Source: Paucibacter sp. Y2R2-4
GTDB taxonomy: Bacteria > Pseudomonadota > Gammaproteobacteria > Burkholderiales > Burkholderiaceae_C
NCBI RefSeq assembly: GCF_025717535.1
Contig: NZ_JAJIRO010000003.1
Span: 1-64,000, forward strand
Length of the DNA: 64,000 bases
Reading direction: 5' to 3'
The notes beneath the pieces were generated by a model. It searched no databases. It saw nothing but the letters and a program-made list of their open reading frames with translations, and had not been told where the DNA came from. Position 1 is the first letter of the stretch. Every line of letters begins with the position of its first letter. Positions 36,831 to 44,918 of the stretch are shown here, one piece after another. A program made the translations under genes and the position numbers.

Positions 36831-37386
36831 GGCCCCTTACTTTCTGAATCTCTCCCAAGTGCTGGCCAAGCTGACTTCCAAGAACCAATTGACGCTGCCA
36901 AAAAGCGTGACAGAACCCCTCGGACCCGTGCAGTACTTCGAGGTGCAAACCAAGGCGGGCCAAATCATCCTGACCCCGGTCAAAATTCAACGCGGTGATG
37001 CGGTGCGCGCCAAACTCGCCGAGCTGGCCATCGACGAAAAAACCATTGAGTCCGCTTTGAGCTGGGCCGAAGGAGCGAAAAAAGTGCTCGTCAAGAAAAC
37101 GGCGGCGAAACCAGCGCTGAAAAAAACGGTGGCAAAAAAGGCTGCGAGCCCAAAAGCGGCTGCAAAACCATTGAGTGCCAAAACAGCGCCTAAAACTGTG
37201 CCAAGAGCAGCCGGCAAGCTTGCTGAAAAAACTGCAACCGTGGCAGTGAAAAAAACGTTGAGCAGCAGCAGCCCTTCGCCGAGCAAGAAAACGGTGGCAG
37301 ATAGCGTCAAAAAGAAGACAGTGCTCAGCAGTCCCAAAGCCTCGAGTAGCCCCGCCAGCAAACGACAGCCGGCGCTTCAGCAATGA
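36829..37386 (+). CDS. AbrB/SpoVT-type antitoxin-like protein with Lys/Ala-rich tail
   Basis: 185-aa protein. Residues 13-52 form a swapped-hairpin AbrB domain (LTSKNQLTLPKSV, then YFEVQTKAGQIILTPVKI). A short helical segment follows (GDAVRAKLAELAIDEKTIESALSWA), as in PIN-linked AbrB antitoxins. From about residue 83 to the end the protein is low-complexity, rich in Lys, Ala, Ser and Pro, and resembles a histone H1 tail. Such a tail is not usual in antitoxins. It could add non-specific DNA binding. The gene overlaps the PIN gene by 4 bp (ATGA), so the pair is one operon. Confidence 0.82.
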   Translation: MAPYFLNLSQVLAKLTSKNQLTLPKSVTEPLGPVQYFEVQTKAGQIILTPVKIQRGDAVRAKLAELAIDEKTIESALSWAEGAKKVLVKKTAAKPALKKTVAKKAASPKAAAKPLSAKTAPKTVPRAAGKLAEKTATVAVKKTLSSSSPSPSKKTVADSVKKKTVLSSPKASSSPASKRQPALQQ

Positions 37387-37850
37387 CAAGAAGCGTAGTG
37401 CGGAATAAGAAGTCAGCCCTTGCATCCGCTCAGAAGACGCCTCGCGTTGCGCTCGATACCGACGTGCTCTTGCGCGCCTTGCTGGGCAGCGATCGTTTGG
37501 CGCAATCGCTTCGCCAGTCTTGGCAAGCAGGGCAGTGCCAGCCGGTGATCGCGGCCGAAGGTGCGCAGCTCTTGATCAAGACTTTGGGATTTCCAAACTT
37601 TGCTTTGGATGCCTCGCAACAGCGCGAGTTGCTGGCGGATTTTTTGCCTTATGCCGAGGCGGTGAAGGCCGAGTCTCAGGCTCGCCAAATGGTGCTTGCA
37701 GCCCCCGTATTGAGGTTGGCTAAAGCTGCCGGTGCTGACATCTTGGTCAGCGAATGCGCAACGGTGCGCCGAGCATTCGAAAAGTCGCGTTTGGGCGCTT
37801 GCCAACTGCTGAGTTCAGCGGAGTTTTTGGCAGCGCTGTCTACACCTTGA
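37383..37850 (+). CDS. PIN-domain toxin-like protein with degenerate active site
   Basis: 155-aa protein resembling the COG1569 PIN family of toxin components. It has an extra basic N-terminus of about 20 residues. The first acidic site is present (VALDTDVLL, Asp25 and Asp27) and the central Glu is plausible (IAAEG, Glu59). The later region, where relatives have two Asp residues in a DxxD-like segment and a GD turn, reads SQARQMVLAAPVL and GADILVSECAT, so only Asp119 and Glu124 remain. Nuclease activity is therefore doubtful. It is coupled to the AbrB-like gene. Confidence 0.75.
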   Translation: MTRSVVRNKKSALASAQKTPRVALDTDVLLRALLGSDRLAQSLRQSWQAGQCQPVIAAEGAQLLIKTLGFPNFALDASQQRELLADFLPYAEAVKAESQARQMVLAAPVLRLAKAAGADILVSECATVRRAFEKSRLGACQLLSSAEFLAALSTP

Positions 37851-37906
37851 GCGCAGTTTGAGGCCGGGCTCTGGTAGATTTCTCCTCCGTTGGGATGACG
37901 AGGACG

Positions 37907-38137
37907 ATGATCAATAGCAAGGGCTTCAATCAGCCCGAAATATCCAAGGGCATGTGGCGCGTCGTGTTCTACGAGCGCCGCGCCAACCGGGTGCATGTGG
38001 ACAAGACAGGCCCATGGCTGCCGACAAAACAATTGGCCCTGCAATGGGCCAATTGGTTCGGTGCCTTGGGCTACTACGTCGCCTTGCAAGACCAGTTCGG
38101 TGAACTGGAACGCTTCAGCGTCGGCCTGCCTGGCTGA
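37907..38137 (+). CDS. Hypothetical small protein
   Basis: 76-aa protein, not recognised. GAGGA lies four bases before ATG 37907; ATG 37895 would add four residues. It is rich in aromatic residues (MWRVVFYERR, LALQWANWFGALGYYVALQDQFG) and has no signal peptide or membrane helix. It follows the PIN gene by about 56 bp on the same strand and could be a third gene of that transcript. The reading is supported by its position and balanced composition only. Confidence 0.5.
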   Translation: MINSKGFNQPEISKGMWRVVFYERRANRVHVDKTGPWLPTKQLALQWANWFGALGYYVALQDQFGELERFSVGLPG

Positions 38138-38188
38138 CTTTAGTTTTGTCCATTCCAGGGCAGGCCGTTGTCCCCTTTTGAGGAGTGC

Positions 38189-38986
38189 TTACTTGGCAGC
38201 GCGGCGACGAGCCACGAAGCCGATAGCGCCCAGACCAGCCAGCAGCATGGCGTAGGTTTGTGGCTCGGGGACAGCGGCAGCTACGGTGAAGGCGGTGGTG
38301 TCGGGGATGGCGCTTGCGTAGGAACCATCGGTGATGTCAACAGTCCAGTTGTTCAAGTCAGCAACCTTTGCTTTGTAAAGATCAAAGCTTTCCAAACCGC
38401 TGCGGACGCCTGAGTAAACGCCATAGTCTGGCGAAGCCGTTGGTTTAAGGGTGTTTAGACGAATCGCGTTGCTGCTGCCAACGGTCAAACCGGTGTTTGT
38501 CAAAACGCCTTCGCCAGCAACTGAGAAGCTTGCATTAGTGATGGCTGCAAGGAATGTTGTTGGAGCTGCACCAGAAACGCCAATGTAAGCGTACACAGTC
38601 TCACCAGAATTGCCCAGTGCACTTGTTACTGTGCTGCCTGAAGTGACAGTCGAAGTACGAGAGAAGCCGTTTGTCGCTGCAGCATTGGCAGTGTCAACAG
38701 CACTGAATCGAATAACGGTGCCGGCGGCGACGTCCGAGCCGGCAACCCATTCGCTGGTTCCTTCACCGGTATTGAATGCGCCACCGGCGCCAATGGCAGA
38801 TCCGTTCCACTCGTTGTCTGTGAAGTAGATTTTGGTACCAGCAGCGATTTGGGTGAAGGCCACCAAAGCCCAACCATCTTCATCAGCGTTGAAGGAAGTG
38901 AAAGCGATGTCGCCAGTGGTCAGTGCAGCTTGTGCCGGGGCGATAGCAGCAGCGGCCAGGGCCAGTGCGAGCAGAGTCTTTTGCAT
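38189..38986 (-). CDS. PEP-CTERM sorting domain protein
   Basis: 265-aa secreted protein. The signal peptide is clear (ALALAAAAIAPAQA). The body is rich in Thr, Ser, Gly and Ala, with patterns such as TKIYFTDNEWNGSAIG and GETVYAYIGVSG that suggest beta structure similar to lamin-tail-like or adhesin domains. The C-terminus is a canonical PEP-CTERM signal: VPEP, a hydrophobic helix (YAMLLAGLGAIGF) and the basic end VARRRAAK. It should be cut by an exosortase and released or anchored at the surface, often with exopolysaccharide production. No exosortase gene is in the window. Confidence 0.9.
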   Translation of the reverse strand: MQKTLLALALAAAAIAPAQAALTTGDIAFTSFNADEDGWALVAFTQIAAGTKIYFTDNEWNGSAIGAGGAFNTGEGTSEWVAGSDVAAGTVIRFSAVDTANAAATNGFSRTSTVTSGSTVTSALGNSGETVYAYIGVSGAAPTTFLAAITNASFSVAGEGVLTNTGLTVGSSNAIRLNTLKPTASPDYGVYSGVRSGLESFDLYKAKVADLNNWTVDITDGSYASAIPDTTAFTVAAAVPEPQTYAMLLAGLGAIGFVARRRAAK

Positions 38987-39205
38987 GAGGTACTCCAGAG
39001 AATTAGAAGAAAGTGAAGTTCAGTCAAGACTGAAAAATTGAGACGCAAGCGTTTGCGTTTCTTGTCACCCCATCGCCAAACTCGGGCATGTCCTCCCTTT
39101 GCAAGCGCCGGTGGTGCTGAGCGGACTGTGGACGCGGGCTATGACTGCAACGTGAATACCCTATGGCTGTTCGGCTCATGACCCCGTGAATGAGGGGTTA
39201 GCAAG

Positions 39206-40354
39206 TTAGTGATTTGTGCTCGACGCACAGCCTTGGATGCTTGGTGCACAAAAGCCCTTGCGCTCCAAAGCCCAACCCTCGGTGGCACTCGGCTGGCTGT
39301 GTTGTTGCACATGCATGCAGCTGATCAGGCGTTTGGCGGCCGCACGTTGGACCAAGGCTTCGGTTTGAGCGGCGTTCAGGTGCAGGGCAAAGCGCAGCCA
39401 GCGTTTTTGCAGCAGCGGCTGTTGCCAGGCGTCTTCTAGGGCCCAGCGGATCTGCGGCTCTTGATTCAGGTCTTGAACCGCCAGCACGCGGGGCGCCAAA
39501 GCCATCAGGAAGCGATTGAAATCGCCCTTGGCACCCTCGGTAGGTAAAAGGGCTTCAATGCGCGCCAGGCGGGCGCTCCAGCCCGGCGTGGCCAGTTGGC
39601 GAGTCACCAGGGCTTGCAAGGCCTGGATGGGGTTGAACAGACGCAGGCGATTCGGCGGCATCACCAGCAGAGGTACTGCAGCGGCTTCTTCATGGCTCAA
39701 TTCGGTGACGAAGGAACTCAGTACCGCCACGCGTTGCCATTCGGCAGGCCCCAGGCTGGCAATGCGCTGAATGGGGCCGGCTTCGACACTGCGCGCCACC
39801 TCCAAGGCCTGCAGCCAGCCATGCTCGGCTTTGGCGAGGTTGGCGGCGCGGCTCATCATGACCAGATTGCCAGCCGCGTAGCCGGCGTCGTTGCGCACCC
39901 GGTCGATGCTGCGTTGCTTGCTGCTGCCGGGATGATCGTCCAGACGCTGGCGGGTGATGGGGCAATGGCTGACCTCGATCTGCTGCAGGTAGTTGGGCGT
40001 GACTTGCACATCCTCAAAGCTGCGGCCGCGGGTCCAGGCATGGGTGCGTAGTGCCAGCCAGAGCTGGGTGTGGCGGTGGGCACGCAGGGTGCGGTGGCCA
40101 AAGGTGGCGCAACCGGCTTGATAGCCTTGGCGCAGCGGTGAGGCGGCAAACAGATGCAGGGCAGGGGGCGTCAGGCCATGGTGGGCATAGTCCCAGCCGA
40201 GGGCGAAGCCCAGGCTTTGGCTTGCCGGCAAGGCGGCGGCAGGCTCGGCCACTACGTCTTGGGCCTCATCTCTGCTGATGCCAAGTTCGAGTTGGGCTGC
40301 CAACAAGTTGCTTGTTGGAAGGGTGACTGCTGCTGTGCTTGCGATCTGTGCCAT
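39206..40354 (-). CDS. HNH-endonuclease-like protein
   Basis: 382-aa protein, not recognised as a named family. Residues about 131-178 resemble an HNH/homing-type zinc module: CPITRQRL, then SIDRVRNDAGYAAGNLVMMSR and ANLAKA. In phage HNH enzymes the same layout reads SLDRIDxxKGYxxGN. The classic first His is not obvious here. Flanking regions are helical, Ala- and Leu-rich, and unassigned; the end carries several Cys and His residues. GGAG lies seven bases before the start. It is divergent from a WYL regulator, with an inverted repeat between them. Confidence 0.6.
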   Translation of the reverse strand: MAQIASTAAVTLPTSNLLAAQLELGISRDEAQDVVAEPAAALPASQSLGFALGWDYAHHGLTPPALHLFAASPLRQGYQAGCATFGHRTLRAHRHTQLWLALRTHAWTRGRSFEDVQVTPNYLQQIEVSHCPITRQRLDDHPGSSKQRSIDRVRNDAGYAAGNLVMMSRAANLAKAEHGWLQALEVARSVEAGPIQRIASLGPAEWQRVAVLSSFVTELSHEEAAAVPLLVMPPNRLRLFNPIQALQALVTRQLATPGWSARLARIEALLPTEGAKGDFNRFLMALAPRVLAVQDLNQEPQIRWALEDAWQQPLLQKRWLRFALHLNAAQTEALVQRAAAKRLISCMHVQQHSQPSATEGWALERKGFCAPSIQGCASSTNH

Positions 40355-40451
40355 GGCTTGCTCCGGTGTTGCGGCCGTTTCTGCTGCCGCTGCTGACTTT
40401 GGGGCTTGATCGAGGGATTTCGTTCAAGCTTGTGGCACAGTCTCGATCTCA

Positions 40452-40474
40452 ACTGGCTCATTGCGTGAGCCAGT
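40452..40474. promoter_or_regulatory. 9-bp inverted repeat, candidate operator of the WYL regulator
   Basis: Perfect arms ACTGGCTCA and TGAGCCAGT with a 5-bp TTGCG spacer, 35 bp before the WYL start and about 100 bp before the HNH-like start on the other strand. No T run follows, so it is not a standard terminator. Its position in a divergent promoter region fits a site bound by a dimeric regulator. Confidence 0.6.
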
Positions 40475-40508
40475 AAAAGCCAAGCGATAAAAAGTTAGGA
40501 AGAACGCC

Positions 40509-41510
40509 ATGGACCGGACCGAGCGCTTCTACAAAATCGAAATGCTGATTCGTTCGCGCGAATGCGTCAGCTTTGCCACTTTGCTAGAGGCGCTGGAGGT
40601 GTCGCCGGCCACCTTGAAGCGCGATCTGCAATACCTGCGCGAGCGCATGGATGCGCCGATTGAGTACGACGCCATGGGCAATGGCTATCGCTTCGGCAAG
40701 CAATGGCGCGGGCGCCAGCATGAGCTGCCCGGCGTTTGGTTCAGTGAGAAAGAGTTGCATGCCTTGTTGACCATGCACCAAATGCTGGCCAGCCTGGATG
40801 ACCAAGGCATCTTGAGCCGGCACCTGACGCCGATGTTCGACAAGCTGACCGGCATGCTGGGCGTGGACGAGGTCGAGGCGCAGGAACTGACCCGGCGCAT
40901 CAAACTGATCAGCACCGCCAGGCGGCGGGTGGCGTCGGAGTATTTCGAGACCGTAGGCAGCGCGGTGGTGAAGCGCCGGCGTTTGCGTTTGCTGTATCGC
41001 AGCCGGGGGCGCGGCGAGGGTGCCGCTGCAAGGCGAACGGCCAAAGCCGGTGCGCGCGAGGTCTCACCGCAGCGCCTGGTGCATTACCGAAACACTTGGT
41101 ATTTGGACGCCTGGTGCCATCAGAGCGAGGGTTTCCGGCGCTTTGCCCTGGATGCAATGGAAGGGGCCGAGTTGCTGGACGAGAAAGCCAAGACCGTGCC
41201 GACCGCGCAGTTGGAGGCCGAGTTGGACCAGGGTTACGGCATCTTTGCCGGCGCCAGCCCAAAGCAAGCCAACTTGGTGTTCAGCGCCGAGGCGGCGCAG
41301 TGGGTGTCCAAAGAGGAATGGCACCCGGCTCAGCAAAGTGAATGGTTGGAGGACGGCCGTTGGCGCTTGAAAGTGCCTTTTGTCGATGCCACCGAGCTGT
41401 TGATGGACCTGCTGCGCCATGCGGGGCAGGTGGAAGTAAAAGCGCCCGCAGACTTGCGGGCGGCTTATGCCAAACGACTACGTGAGGCGGTCGCTCAGTT
41501 GGAGGCTTGA
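40509..41510 (+). CDS. WYL-domain transcriptional regulator
   Basis: 333-aa regulator. The N-terminal winged helix-turn-helix (about residues 1-60) reads ERFYKIEMLI, LLEALEVSPATLKRDLQYLRE and YRFGKQW, the usual opening of WYL/DeoR-like regulators. The WYL domain follows (about 140-235): LRLLYRS, SPQRLVHYRNTWYLDAWCH and FRRFALDAME. A C-terminal WCX-like part is present. WYL proteins bind nucleotides or nucleic acid ligands and often control DNA-repair or anti-phage genes. AGGAAG precedes the start. Confidence 0.92.
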   Translation: MDRTERFYKIEMLIRSRECVSFATLLEALEVSPATLKRDLQYLRERMDAPIEYDAMGNGYRFGKQWRGRQHELPGVWFSEKELHALLTMHQMLASLDDQGILSRHLTPMFDKLTGMLGVDEVEAQELTRRIKLISTARRRVASEYFETVGSAVVKRRRLRLLYRSRGRGEGAAARRTAKAGAREVSPQRLVHYRNTWYLDAWCHQSEGFRRFALDAMEGAELLDEKAKTVPTAQLEAELDQGYGIFAGASPKQANLVFSAEAAQWVSKEEWHPAQQSEWLEDGRWRLKVPFVDATELLMDLLRHAGQVEVKAPADLRAAYAKRLREAVAQLEA

Positions 41511-41577
41511 GTTGGCTTGACCGGTCCGCCTATCAAGCGATCAACCGATCAAAGAACCCAAGGCCAAACCCAAAAAA

Positions 41578-41979
41578 TCAGGCAATCAGATCAGCCGGCA
41601 CATTGCCGCCGTTGGCGGCCAGCTTTTGCAGCACGGTCTTGTGCAGCCACATATTCATCTGGGCCGAGTCGCCCATTTTTTCAGCCGGGCAGCCCAGTTC
41701 GGTGGCCAGTTCCTTGCGCGAGGCCAGGCTGCTGTCCAGGTCCAGCAGCTTCAGCAGGTCAACGATGGAGACCTTCCAGTTGAGCTTTTCGGCGTGCTTG
41801 GCGGCCAGGCCTTCCAGTTGCGACACCACATCGACCACCGAGATGGCGACCGGTGCAGGGGCTGCGACTTCGGCTGGAGCCGCCGAGGCGGATGCAGCTT
41901 CCAGAACCGGTGCTTCGACCGGGGCGGCGGACTTGGGACCGAAGCCAAGCTTGCTGAGGATATTGCTGAACATTCCCAT
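41578..41979 (-). CDS. DUF3597 family protein
   Basis: 133-aa cytoplasmic protein of unknown function. The N-terminus (MFSNILSKLGFG) is followed by an Ala/Pro linker. The C-terminal domain reads LNWKVSIVDLLKLLDLDSSLASRKELATELG and MNMWLHKTVLQKLAANGG, typical of DUF3597. GGAG lies 10 bases before ATG 41979. It is convergent with the WYL regulator gene. Confidence 0.88.
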   Translation of the reverse strand: MGMFSNILSKLGFGPKSAAPVEAPVLEAASASAAPAEVAAPAPVAISVVDVVSQLEGLAAKHAEKLNWKVSIVDLLKLLDLDSSLASRKELATELGCPAEKMGDSAQMNMWLHKTVLQKLAANGGNVPADLIA

Positions 41980-42145
41980 TTTTAATCTCTCCCTGAGTTG
42001 GAATGGTGGCCGCCCGCAGCCTCGAGTTTGAGGGTGAGGCCGAGGCGAATGAAGAAGCCCAGTCTGTCTAGACTTGGCGTCAGCATTGTGACCGTTGGGC
42101 TCTGCGGAGGCACCGCCGAACTAGGGATTCAGGGAATGGGAATAT

Positions 42146-42727
42146 TTAGCTCTCGGCTTGCAGCTTTTGCAGGCGTTCGCTGTGCCAGTAGACGTCGTCG
42201 CCGCCCAGGCCATCCAGATTGGCGCGGTTCAAGACGCGGGCCAAGACGAACAAGAGGTCGGAAAGGCGATTCAGGTACTGGCGCGGCGCGGCGTTGATGG
42301 TCTCGTTGGCGGCCAGGGTCACCACGGCGCGTTCGGCGCGGCGGGCCACGGTGCGGCACACATGCGAGATGGCGGCGCTGCGGGTGCCTGCCGGCAGGAT
42401 GAATTCCTTCAGGCGTGGCAGTTCGGCGTTGAAATGGGCCAGGGCTTCATCCAGGCGCAAGACCGCGTCGATCTTCAGCAACTCATAGCCTGGCATGCAC
42501 AACTCGCCACCCAGATTGAAGAGCTCGTGCTGAATGGTGATCAGCAGCTCGCGTACATCGTTGGGCAGCGGCTCGGCCAGCAGCACGCCGAGATTGGAGT
42601 TCAGCTCGTCCACATCGCCCATGGCTTGCACGCGCAGATGATCTTTGGGCACGCGGCTGCCGTCGCCGAGGCCGGTGCTGCCGTCGTCGCCGGTGCGGGT
42701 GGCTATTTGAGAGAGTCGATTGGCCAT
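42146..42727 (-). CDS. PduO-type cob(I)alamin adenosyltransferase
   Basis: 193-aa enzyme that adds the 5'-deoxyadenosyl group to cob(I)alamin to form adenosylcobalamin. The N-terminal ATP-binding motif is TRTGDDGSTGLGDGSRVPKD, followed by VDELNSNLG. Later motifs include FILPAGTRSAAISHVCRTVARRAER and LNRLSDLLFVLARVLN. Its length is normal. No cobalamin biosynthesis genes are near it. It probably supplies coenzyme B12 to enzymes encoded elsewhere. Confidence 0.95.
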   Translation of the reverse strand: MANRLSQIATRTGDDGSTGLGDGSRVPKDHLRVQAMGDVDELNSNLGVLLAEPLPNDVRELLITIQHELFNLGGELCMPGYELLKIDAVLRLDEALAHFNAELPRLKEFILPAGTRSAAISHVCRTVARRAERAVVTLAANETINAAPRQYLNRLSDLLFVLARVLNRANLDGLGGDDVYWHSERLQKLQAES

Positions 42728-42828
42728 GGGGCTGAAGTCGGGTCAGGCTGAGAAGACCCGCATCTTGCCCGAAATCCATCAGCCCCAGAGGCTGACAGGT
42801 GAAGCGCGCTAGGGCGGCTTCGGTGGCT

Positions 42829-43086
42829 TCAGTTGCGCTTGCCCGAACGATGGAATTCAGGCTTGGGGTGGGTGGGCCGCTGCTGTTGCTCGGCGTGATT
42901 CAGATCCAGCGGCGCGTGGCCGTGTTGCGGCTCGGCGCCGCCTGCTGCAAAGCCGGTGGGAGGATTCAAAGGCTTGTTGAGGGCCTCACGCCCCATGGCT
43001 CGCAGCAAGTCCCAGCGCAGCACGCCAGCGATGGCGAGCAGCAAGACCAGCCCCAGAGCAATCCAGCCTAGATCCAGTCCGAACAT
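42829..43086 (-). CDS. Small membrane protein of unknown function
   Basis: 85-aa protein with one N-terminal hydrophobic helix (WIALGLVLLLAIAGVL) followed by a hydrophilic tail rich in Pro, His and Gln. ATG 43086 is chosen because AAGGAG lies six bases upstream; an ATG two codons earlier overlaps that site. No family is recognised. It lies between the adenosyltransferase and the FadL gene on the same strand. Confidence 0.65.
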   Translation of the reverse strand: MFGLDLGWIALGLVLLLAIAGVLRWDLLRAMGREALNKPLNPPTGFAAGGAEPQHGHAPLDLNHAEQQQRPTHPKPEFHRSGKRN

Positions 43087-43187
43087 GAGCATCTCCTTGT
43101 GGGTGGGCGATGCTTCATGCTCGCACCGCAGCGAGCCAAAGACAAGTGCTCTGGATCAAGCTGCGGTCTTGCTTGCCCTTCAGTGCA

Positions 43188-44663
43188 TCAGAACTGGCGG
43201 TTGTACTGCACGCCAATCAGACCCGAGCTCAGCTTGTAGTTGCCCTTGATGGTGGCGCAGCTGGAGGTGTTGAGGTTGGAGTCGCAACTTGCCACGCCGT
43301 TCTTGGTGATGCCGCCGTTGTCATAGTTGTTGACCAGACCGGTGTTCACTTGGATGTAGCTCAGTGCGAAGTCGACGGAGCTTTGCTGGTCCAGCTTCCA
43401 GTTCAGGCCGCCGGATATCCACTTGCGGTCACCATCGGGAATCGACGGTGTGCGGTTGGCATCGCTGACGGGCGACTGGTCAAATGCCAGGCCGCCGCGC
43501 AGCTTGATGGCATCGCTCAGCTGGTAGTTCACGCCAAAGGCGGCGCGCACCGTCTTCACCCAGCGCTGCGGTGTATTCGAGTCAGCCAAAGTGGGCTGAT
43601 CGAAGTTGATGCGCAGCTCTTGGAAGCGCGAGTGGCGGGTCAGGGTGGCATCCGCCATCACCGCCAAACGCGGGTCGAGCTGCTTGAACACCGAGAAGGA
43701 CAGGGACTCAGGCGTGACCACATCCAGGCTGGCGCCACCGTCTTGATACTTGGCGAGCAGGGCGGCGACGACTTTCTTGTCGGTGCCGGTGGCAGCCAGG
43801 GCGGGAATTGCGCCCAGAACCTGGCCGATGTAAGCGGCTTGATCCTTGACTTGCCATTTGGCATCGCCGGTCAGGGTGTGCGAGATCTTGGAGCGGTATG
43901 CCACGCCGAAACGGGTGTTTTCGTCGTAGTTCAAGATCAGGCCAAGGTTGAAGCCGTAGCCCCAGTCCTTGCCGGACACTTCAACGCCGCCCGAGGAACT
44001 GGCATTGCCGGCCAGCTTGGGGACCAGTGCAGCAGTCAGTGGGCCTTGCAGGGCAGGAGGCAGACCGGGAACGATCAAACCGATCACGCCCGAACCGAAG
44101 TCGGCGCCCTTGGTCAGATCACCTTGAATGTACTGAGCCGTCACGCCGGCACCAATGCTCAGGGTGGGGTTGACCTTGAAGGCGATCGACGGATTCAAGG
44201 CAAAAGTCTTCAACTCGGTGCCGATGGTGTTGTAGCGGCCGGCCCAGTCTTTCTCGTACTCGCTCTTGGAGCCGAAGGGCACGAACATGCCCATTCCCAA
44301 GCTCAGCTGATCGCTCAGCTGGTAGGACAGATAGGCATGGGGCACCGCGGTCGGCTTGACGAACTTGCCGCCATTGCCGCCGCCGGTGGGCGTGCGCAGG
44401 GCGGTGATGCTGCCCTTGTCTTCGTACTCGCCCGTGGGCAGAACCACGTTCAAAACACCAGAGACTTGCAGACCCTTCAGGCGGCTGGAGACGGCCGGGT
44501 TGTAGAACAAGCCCGAAGCATCATCGCCCTCAACTGAATTGGCATTGGCCGTGCCTTGCGAAGCGGCCGACTGGGAGCCAAAGTGATAGCCCGAGGCCAG
44601 GGCGTTGCCAGCACACAGGCTAGCGATCAGGGCCAGGCTCAGAGAAGAGAGTTTGAACTGCAT
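43188..44663 (-). CDS. OmpP1/FadL-family outer-membrane transporter
   Basis: 491-aa long-chain fatty acid or aromatic hydrocarbon porin. The signal peptide ends at ALA (about residue 23). The mature N-terminus SGYHFGSQSAASQGTANANSVEGDDASGLFYNPA is the plug or hatch motif of the family. The 14-strand barrel follows and the last residue is Phe. GGAGA lies four bases before the start. The upstream region has a CCCC-GAAA-GGGG hairpin near 44690. The neighbouring oxidase is divergent. Confidence 0.93.
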   Translation of the reverse strand: MQFKLSSLSLALIASLCAGNALASGYHFGSQSAASQGTANANSVEGDDASGLFYNPAVSSRLKGLQVSGVLNVVLPTGEYEDKGSITALRTPTGGGNGGKFVKPTAVPHAYLSYQLSDQLSLGMGMFVPFGSKSEYEKDWAGRYNTIGTELKTFALNPSIAFKVNPTLSIGAGVTAQYIQGDLTKGADFGSGVIGLIVPGLPPALQGPLTAALVPKLAGNASSSGGVEVSGKDWGYGFNLGLILNYDENTRFGVAYRSKISHTLTGDAKWQVKDQAAYIGQVLGAIPALAATGTDKKVVAALLAKYQDGGASLDVVTPESLSFSVFKQLDPRLAVMADATLTRHSRFQELRINFDQPTLADSNTPQRWVKTVRAAFGVNYQLSDAIKLRGGLAFDQSPVSDANRTPSIPDGDRKWISGGLNWKLDQQSSVDFALSYIQVNTGLVNNYDNGGITKNGVASCDSNLNTSSCATIKGNYKLSSGLIGVQYNRQF

Positions 44664-44918
44664 AAGGTCTCCGTTGTATTCATGTCACCCCCGAAAAGGG
44701 GTCGCTTGTGACCTCATGATAGGAGGGCCCGCCAAATTTCAGTGTTGTGACAATCCCGAATTAGAGCTAACTCTCCATAGGTAAAAACACGGGTTCGAGC
44801 ACAGGCCGCCCCGTTTGGTGTAAGCCATCTTTAGCTTGCAGCAAGTGCAAGGTCTTGAACCTAGATCTGAACTTGAAGGTTCTGATATGAAGCCTCTTGA
44901 TTCGACCGGAGCCTTGTT

